64,000 nucleotides of DNA from Scandinavium sp036495715 (GTDB lineage Bacteria; Pseudomonadota; Gammaproteobacteria; Enterobacterales; Enterobacteriaceae). The position numbers and the translations under genes were made by a program. Below the pieces are notes generated by a model. It searched no databases, was not told where the DNA came from, and saw only the letters and a program-made list of their open reading frames with translations. The DNA is taken from positions 62,001 through 126,000 of the forward strand of contig DASXML010000076.1 of assembly GCA_036495715.1 (NCBI GenBank), in the 5' to 3' direction. Positions 59,802-64,000 of the stretch are shown piece by piece. Within the stretch, counting starts at the first letter, position 1, and every line of letters starts with the position of its first letter.

Positions 59802-59995
59802 GACCAGACCTTCTTATTGTGGGCCGCAACCGGCGAAAAAACGGTAAACGGCGTGCATTCTACCTGCGAAGGGGTCAAATTGACAGGCTGCATTCCTCTG
59901 TTTTCCCCTGCCAGACGATAATACGCACGGTGCCACAAAGTGAGTGCAGCAAAATCATAAGTATGTTGTAACTAATGCGCGTGTTTTTTAAAAAA

Positions 59996-61165
59996 TTACT
60001 GGCCGTCGAGACCACGGATAGGTTTAACGCTAGACCAGGCACGGCACGAAGGACAGTGCCAGTAAAGCGTGTAAGCGGTGAAACCACATTTCTGGCAGCG
60101 ATAGCGCGGTTTGCTACGCACCTGTTCGCCAACCATGTCTCGCAGCACCATCAGGCTCTCTTTTGCACGCCCTTCTTCCGCTTCATTGAGGTGGTAATCC
60201 ATCAATTTATGGAACACGCGCATTGTCGGGTGACGTACTAACTGGCGAGTCACGAAGGTTTGCGCAGGGTCAGCACCTTCACGTTGCTCCATGATTTGCG
60301 CCAGCATCAGCTCTGCGGTTGCGCCGGTGTTCTCTTCTACCGCACGGCGCAGGAAATGTTCCCACTCCTCATCTTTACCGAGCTGCTGGTAGCAGGTTTG
60401 CAGCATTTCCAGCGTTTCGCTGACCAGTTCACGATCCTGATCGATAACTTTCTGCAATGACTCTACCGCTTTGGCGTACTCGCCGTCCGCCATATAGACG
60501 CGGCCCATCATGATTGAGATGCGGGCGCTATTGCGATCGGCAGCCGCGCCTTTTTTCAGCAGCGACATGGCTTTATCCATGTCGTTATTACCCATCTGTT
60601 GCAGTGCCAGTTCACACCAGAAATGGGCAATTTCAGGACGGTGTTTTTCTTTGCCGAGTTTCACCAGACGTTCGGCCACGTCGATGGCTTTTTGCCAGTC
60701 ACTGGTCGCCTGATATATTTGCAACAGCTGCTGGAGCGCACTGATTCGGAAATCCGTTTCATCCACCAACTGGCTGAACATGTCTTCTGCACGGTCATAC
60801 AGCCCCGCCGCCATGTAGTCTCGGCCCAATTGTTGCACAGCCAGCAGACGCTGATCGTAGGTTAACGAGGCGCTTTCCATTAAGGTTTGGTGGATGCGGA
60901 TGGCGCGATCGACTTCACCGCGCGAACGGAACAGGTTGCCGAGCGTGAGGTGTGCTTCAACGGTGCCCGTGTCCTCTTTCAGCATGTCGAGGAACAAGTC
61001 CACCGCTTTGTCCTGCTGGTTACTGAGCAGGAAGTTAACGCCCGCGACGTAGTCACGGGAGAGGCGGTTGGCATCGTCCTGTTTGGACTGTTGTGCACTT
61101 CTGCGGCCCATGTACCAGCCGTAAGCGGCGGCAACGGGCAAAAGCAGAAACAACAACTCCAGCAT
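59996..61165 (-). CDS. lapB: LapB, LPS assembly protein B
   Basis: A 389-residue inner-membrane protein, same length as E. coli. One N-terminal membrane helix, nine TPR-like repeats (about residues 35-330) and a C-terminal rubredoxin-type zinc site (CQKCGF and CPSCRAW) near residue 360. With FtsH it degrades LpxC and so limits LPS synthesis. It follows lapA by 6 bp. Confidence 0.96.
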   Translation of the reverse strand: MLELLFLLLPVAAAYGWYMGRRSAQQSKQDDANRLSRDYVAGVNFLLSNQQDKAVDLFLDMLKEDTGTVEAHLTLGNLFRSRGEVDRAIRIHQTLMESASLTYDQRLLAVQQLGRDYMAAGLYDRAEDMFSQLVDETDFRISALQQLLQIYQATSDWQKAIDVAERLVKLGKEKHRPEIAHFWCELALQQMGNNDMDKAMSLLKKGAAADRNSARISIMMGRVYMADGEYAKAVESLQKVIDQDRELVSETLEMLQTCYQQLGKDEEWEHFLRRAVEENTGATAELMLAQIMEQREGADPAQTFVTRQLVRHPTMRVFHKLMDYHLNEAEEGRAKESLMVLRDMVGEQVRSKPRYRCQKCGFTAYTLYWHCPSCRAWSSVKPIRGLDGQ

Positions 61166-61171
61166 AGAAAG

Positions 61172-61480
61172 TTATTCCTTCACGGCCGGAACAACCGGCG
61201 CAGGCGAGACAGGAACGACCGGAACCATTTGTTGCTCAAGGCGTTTGATTTTACGTTCTGCGCGCAGCAGTGATACGCGAGTGCGCAGCCAGAACATGCC
61301 GCAAATGAGCCAGCCGATAGCAAAACCGGCGGCAAACAGCACCGCTAACAGCGTGGAGATCCGGAACTCTCCTTGCGCCAGCAGATAGTTAAAGGTGACC
61401 TGCTGATCGTTTTGCGCACCCAGGGTGACGGAGATGACGAAAATCGCCAGCACCAATAAGAAAATGAGTAAATATTTCAC
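61172..61480 (-). CDS. lapA: LapA, inner-membrane protein
   Basis: A 102-residue protein with two membrane helices (about 3-20 and 40-63) and a C-terminal coiled coil, LLRAERKIKRLEQQM. It is co-transcribed with lapB and may link LPS synthesis steps. Known sigma-32 control in E. coli was not checked here. Confidence 0.94.
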   Translation of the reverse strand: MKYLLIFLLVLAIFVISVTLGAQNDQQVTFNYLLAQGEFRISTLLAVLFAAGFAIGWLICGMFWLRTRVSLLRAERKIKRLEQQMVPVVPVSPAPVVPAVKE

Positions 61481-61631
61481 ATGACTTCCCGTTATGTGGT
61501 TTAGGTGAATAAAACCTGTTCAGTCTGTCGCTTCCAGCCTTATAAAGTACCATCTTCGCCGCAACGGCGAAACTGGCAAGCGTGCTGCTTACCCTGGATT
61601 TGTGGGCGAAAGCCGTCGAAATCAACCTGTA

Positions 61632-62396
61632 TCACGCTTCTGGCTCGCGGTTTCGGATTTCCCTCGCTTCTTCGCCCGGCGGTGATAGCGGTCCACACAG
61701 CTTTTGCGCAAGCCAGGTGGCGAGCGTGACCAACAGCCAGGACATCAACGTCGCCACCACTAAATCACGCGGCCAGTGCATTCCTAACAGCAATCGGCTC
61801 CCCATCACCGCCGTTGCCCACACCAGCAAAACGGCGATAGTCACCGTACGACGACGCGGCCACAGTAGCCCTACGGCCAACAACGCCCAACTCGCGGCAA
61901 ACATCGTGTGCCCTGACGGAAAGGCGAATCCGGTTTCTTTTTGCCAATGTTGTCGTAAAAACAGCGGCAAATCATTCCTGTCAGCCAGTTGTTGTTTCAC
62001 CAAATGCGCCCTGTCCTTGCGCTTTAAAGTGTAGAACTCCTCGACCGGCACCTGCTGCGTTTTTTCCAGCCAGATAACAAAAGGTCTCGGCTCCTGAACG
62101 CGGTCCTTCACCCAGGATTTCGCGGCCTGACCAATAAGAATGGCCCCCGCCAAAATAACAAAAAGCGTTAAGGCCGCGCGCAGGCGAAAGCGAAGACACC
62201 ATAAAAACCAGGCGCAGAGAATCACATGCGTGATGATGCCCCAAGGCTGGGTCACCGTTTCGGTTACCCAGTAGAGGATTTTCAGCCACCAGCCGCTCTG
62301 TCCGGGCTGCCACGTCCAGCCGGATAGCAATACGGCAACCGGCATGACAAGTAAAACTGCGGCACCCACCGTGGTGCGTCTGGCGATAGAAAACAT
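61632..62396 (-). CDS. pgpB: Phosphatidylglycerophosphatase B / undecaprenyl-pyrophosphate phosphatase
   Basis: A 254-residue PAP2-family membrane phosphatase. Motifs: KSWVKDRVQEPRP, PSGHTM and SRLLLGMHWPRD. It dephosphorylates PGP and C55-PP. The start is the second ATG at 62396, which matches E. coli length and follows GGAG at 7 bases. It is divergent from ribA over 179 bp. Confidence 0.95.
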   Translation of the reverse strand: MFSIARRTTVGAAVLLVMPVAVLLSGWTWQPGQSGWWLKILYWVTETVTQPWGIITHVILCAWFLWCLRFRLRAALTLFVILAGAILIGQAAKSWVKDRVQEPRPFVIWLEKTQQVPVEEFYTLKRKDRAHLVKQQLADRNDLPLFLRQHWQKETGFAFPSGHTMFAASWALLAVGLLWPRRRTVTIAVLLVWATAVMGSRLLLGMHWPRDLVVATLMSWLLVTLATWLAQKLCGPLSPPGEEAREIRNREPEA

Positions 62397-62575
62397 CATT
62401 TCTCCTTTTTCCTTAAACATCACAATCATAACTGAAAAATGCAACTACGGTAAAAGAGGTCGAATTGTGCGCTTAAGCAGCAGACAGCCGTCAGCCATTA
62501 GGTGAAGCCTTGCCGTTGTGGCAAAATGGGCGCAATCAGAAGGCACATGGATGCCGATATAATCTGGAGAATCAC

Positions 62576-63166
62576 ATGCAGCTTAAACGTGTGGCAGAAG
62601 CCAAACTGCCAACCCCCTGGGGCGATTTCCTGATGGTGGGCTTTGAAGAACTGGCAACCGGGCAAGATCATGTTGCGCTGGTGTTCGGTGATATTTCAGG
62701 GAAACATCCCGTCGTGGCACGCGTTCACTCCGAATGCCTGACCGGTGACGCCCTGTTCAGCCTGCGCTGTGACTGCGGTTTTCAGCTTGAAGCGGCGCTG
62801 GCACACATCGCTGAAGAAGGCCGCGGTATTCTGCTTTATCACCGCCAGGAAGGCCGCAATATTGGCCTGCTGAATAAAATCCGCGCGTATGCATTGCAGG
62901 ATCAGGGTTACGACACCGTAGAAGCCAACCATCAGTTGGGTTTCGCGGCGGATGAACGCGACTTCACCCTCTGCGCGGATATGTTCAAGCTGCTGGGCGT
63001 AGATGAAGTGCGTCTGCTGACCAACAACCCGAAAAAGGTTGAGATCCTCACCGAAGCGGGGATCAACATCGTTGAGCGCGTGCCGCTGATTGTGGGGCGT
63101 AACCCGAAAAACGAACATTATCTCGACACCAAAGCTGCGAAGATGGGTCATCTGCTCGGCAAATGA
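62576..63166 (+). CDS. ribA: GTP cyclohydrolase II
   Basis: A 196-residue zinc enzyme starting riboflavin synthesis from GTP. Zinc cysteines are in SECLTGDALFSLRCDCGFQ, and the GTP loop YHRQEGRNIG follows. The start at 62576 follows GGAG. In E. coli acnA lies next; here a second tryptophanyl-tRNA synthetase follows. Confidence 0.96.
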   Translation: MQLKRVAEAKLPTPWGDFLMVGFEELATGQDHVALVFGDISGKHPVVARVHSECLTGDALFSLRCDCGFQLEAALAHIAEEGRGILLYHRQEGRNIGLLNKIRAYALQDQGYDTVEANHQLGFAADERDFTLCADMFKLLGVDEVRLLTNNPKKVEILTEAGINIVERVPLIVGRNPKNEHYLDTKAAKMGHLLGK

Positions 63167-63173
63167 GTCTGCG

Positions 63174-63195
63174 ACGGTGCCTGTGGGCACCGCTT
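63174..63195 (+). terminator. Probable terminator of ribA
   Basis: CGGTGCC/GGGCACCG stem with GCTTTATC after it, 8 bp past the ribA stop. Confidence 0.7.
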
Positions 63196-63254
63196 TATCG
63201 TTGTTATACCCCTGTTGATTGAGCCTTCCCGCAAACTGGTGTAAGGTCTCCAAC

Positions 63255-63302
63255 ATGTATCGCCCACCGTTTTCCCTCACCCAGCGTTGGTGGCTGCCTT
63301 AA
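63255..63302 (+). CDS. Trp-rich leader peptide before trpS2
   Basis: A 15-residue frame MYRPPFSLTQRWWLP with AAGG about 8 bases before its ATG. It contains two adjacent TGG codons close to the end, the classic marker of ribosome-mediated attenuation. It is followed by alternative stem-loops (63286-63380) and then the trpS2 start. No T run directly follows these stems, so control may be on translation rather than by a terminator. Confidence 0.75.
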   Translation: MYRPPFSLTQRWWLP

Positions 63303-63406
63303 TCAAGGCCGCCTGATATCCCCTACTCTTTTTTCACATTCAGGCCGCCGGAAGGCGTCCATTCTGTCAACAGAACCGTCTCCGGTGGCAAAACCAGGAG
63401 CTTCTG
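63303..63406 (+). promoter_or_regulatory. Candidate attenuation region of trpS2
   Basis: Competing hairpins: GCCTT/AAGGC near the leader stop; GCCTGA (63312-63317) with TCAGGC downstream; CGCC-GGAA-GGCG (about 63348-63359); and TTCTGT/ACAGAA at 63363-63376, whose ACAGAA could instead pair with TTCTG just before the trpS2 ATG and cover its AGGAG site. Confidence 0.55.
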
Positions 63407-64000
63407 ATGACACACATGACCGAACCACAACACCTCATTTTGACCGGCGATCGCCCTACCGGCCCGCTGCATTTGGGTCACTACGTCGGGTCGTTACGCC
63501 AGCGCGTGGCACTCCAGACAAAACACCCACAATTTATTCTGATAGCCGATTTACAAGGGCTAACCGACAACGGATCGCAGCCGGAAAAAATTGCCAATAA
63601 TGTCCTTGAAGTGATGGCCGACTATCTGGCCGTCGGCATTGATCCGCAACAGACGACGATTTGCCTGCAATCGGCGTTGCCTGCGCTGGCGGAACTGACG
63701 ATGCTGTACATGAATATCGTCACCGTTTCACGCGTTGAACGTAATCCCACAGTGAAGAATGAAATTCAGCAAAAAGGGTTTTCCCGTTCGCTGCCTACAG
63801 GATTTTTGGTCTATCCAATAAGCCAGGCGGCTGACATTACCGCCTTTGGTGCCGATCTGGTGCCCGTTGGCGATGACCAGTTGCCGATGATCGAACAGAC
63901 CAATGAGATTGTGCATAAGATGAACGGTCTGCTGAAAACGCCGGTTTTACGTCATTGCAAAGCGCTGTTAAGCACAACCGGGCGTCTGCCAGGGATTGAT
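63407..64000 (+). CDS. Tryptophanyl-tRNA synthetase paralogue, N-terminal part
   Basis: Open to the right edge, 198 codons. Class I synthetase signature HLGHYVGS (HIGH-type) follows ILTGDRPTGPLHLG, and FLVYPISQAADITAFGADLVPVGDDQ matches the TrpRS active site. The start at 63407 follows AGGAG. The usual trpS of enterics lies elsewhere (dam-rpe-gph locus), so this is probably a second copy, perhaps with resistance to tryptophan analogues such as indolmycin. Confidence 0.88.
   Translation, partial: MTHMTEPQHLILTGDRPTGPLHLGHYVGSLRQRVALQTKHPQFILIADLQGLTDNGSQPEKIANNVLEVMADYLAVGIDPQQTTICLQSALPALAELTMLYMNIVTVSRVERNPTVKNEIQQKGFSRSLPTGFLVYPISQAADITAFGADLVPVGDDQLPMIEQTNEIVHKMNGLLKTPVLRHCKALLSTTGRLPGID

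Noticed and set aside
63255..63406. Classical terminator-type trp attenuator or T-box
   Set aside because: The T run at about 63330 lies about 15 bases after the nearest stem and no T-box AGGGUGGNACCGCG motif is present; only the leader peptide and alternative stems are supported.
1..64000. CRISPR array, rRNA or tRNA genes, complete prophage or intact insertion sequence
   Set aside because: None was seen when reading the window: no regularly spaced repeats, no tRNA-like TTCGA arms in a full cloverleaf, and only a broken IS256-type end.

Overview
The window is chromosomal DNA of an Enterobacteriaceae member close to Enterobacter, Lelliottia, Leclercia or Cronobacter. Gene order and protein sequences follow the E. 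coli K-12 map from tynA/feaB through ldhA, ydbK, ompN, ttcA, zntB, mppA, tpx, tyrR, psp, sap, fabI, rnb, pyrF and lapAB to ribA. Carriage of rpfF beside the pdeR homologue points to the Enterobacter/Cronobacter side rather than Escherichia/Salmonella. The species call is inference.

Layout. 1-5.6 kb: the tail of aromatic amine oxidase tynA, an accessory block (Tat-exported DUF1254 protein, IprA-like regulator, RelE/NadS toxin-antitoxin pair) and feaB. 5.8-9.9 kb: feaR and the envelope lipid-transport operon ydbH-ynbE-ydbL. 10-19 kb: anaerobic/redox genes (ldhA, ydbK), hslJ, sRNA micC, porin ompN, ttcA, an unrecognised proline-rich microprotein and sRNA fnrS with its FNR box. 19-25.8 kb: zntB, an MCP without a periplasmic domain, an MHYT-GGDEF-EAL protein, dgcM and a large structured palindrome. 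25.9-37.4 kb: murein-peptide recycling (mppA, mpaA, ycjG), tpx, tyrR, ycjFX and the psp operon with its sigma-54 promoter. 37.4-38.9 kb: a decayed mobile island. 38.9-49.4 kb: an MFS exporter/M20 hydrolase operon, a large AraC regulator with a glycosidase-like C-terminal part, and sapABCDF. 49.7-64 kb: fabI, yciW, rnb, rpfR/rpfF, yciZ, yciT, osmB, yciH-pyrF, lapBA, pgpB, ribA and the start of a second tryptophanyl-tRNA synthetase behind a Trp-rich leader peptide.

How the genes work together. TynA and FeaB convert phenylethylamine-type amines to arylacetates under FeaR, and two FeaR-type sites 21 bp apart precede feaB. MppA, MpaA and YcjG form one route for using L-Ala-D-Glu-mDap. RpfF makes a cis-2-unsaturated fatty acid signal and RpfR/PdeR is its receptor; in E. 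coli PdeR also controls DgcM, whose gene lies 30 kb away here, so signal production, receptor and partner cyclase share one window.

The best leads are: the rpfF-rpfR pair with a terminator-like hairpin just before rpfF; the AraC/GH39-like regulator, whose catalytic glutamate positions look substituted, divergent from an uncharacterised hydrolase/exporter operon; a 15-residue leader peptide with tandem Trp codons before the second trpS; a palindrome at 25.4-25.5 kb whose arms pair fully only as minus-strand RNA; and a 45-residue protein that is 40% proline.
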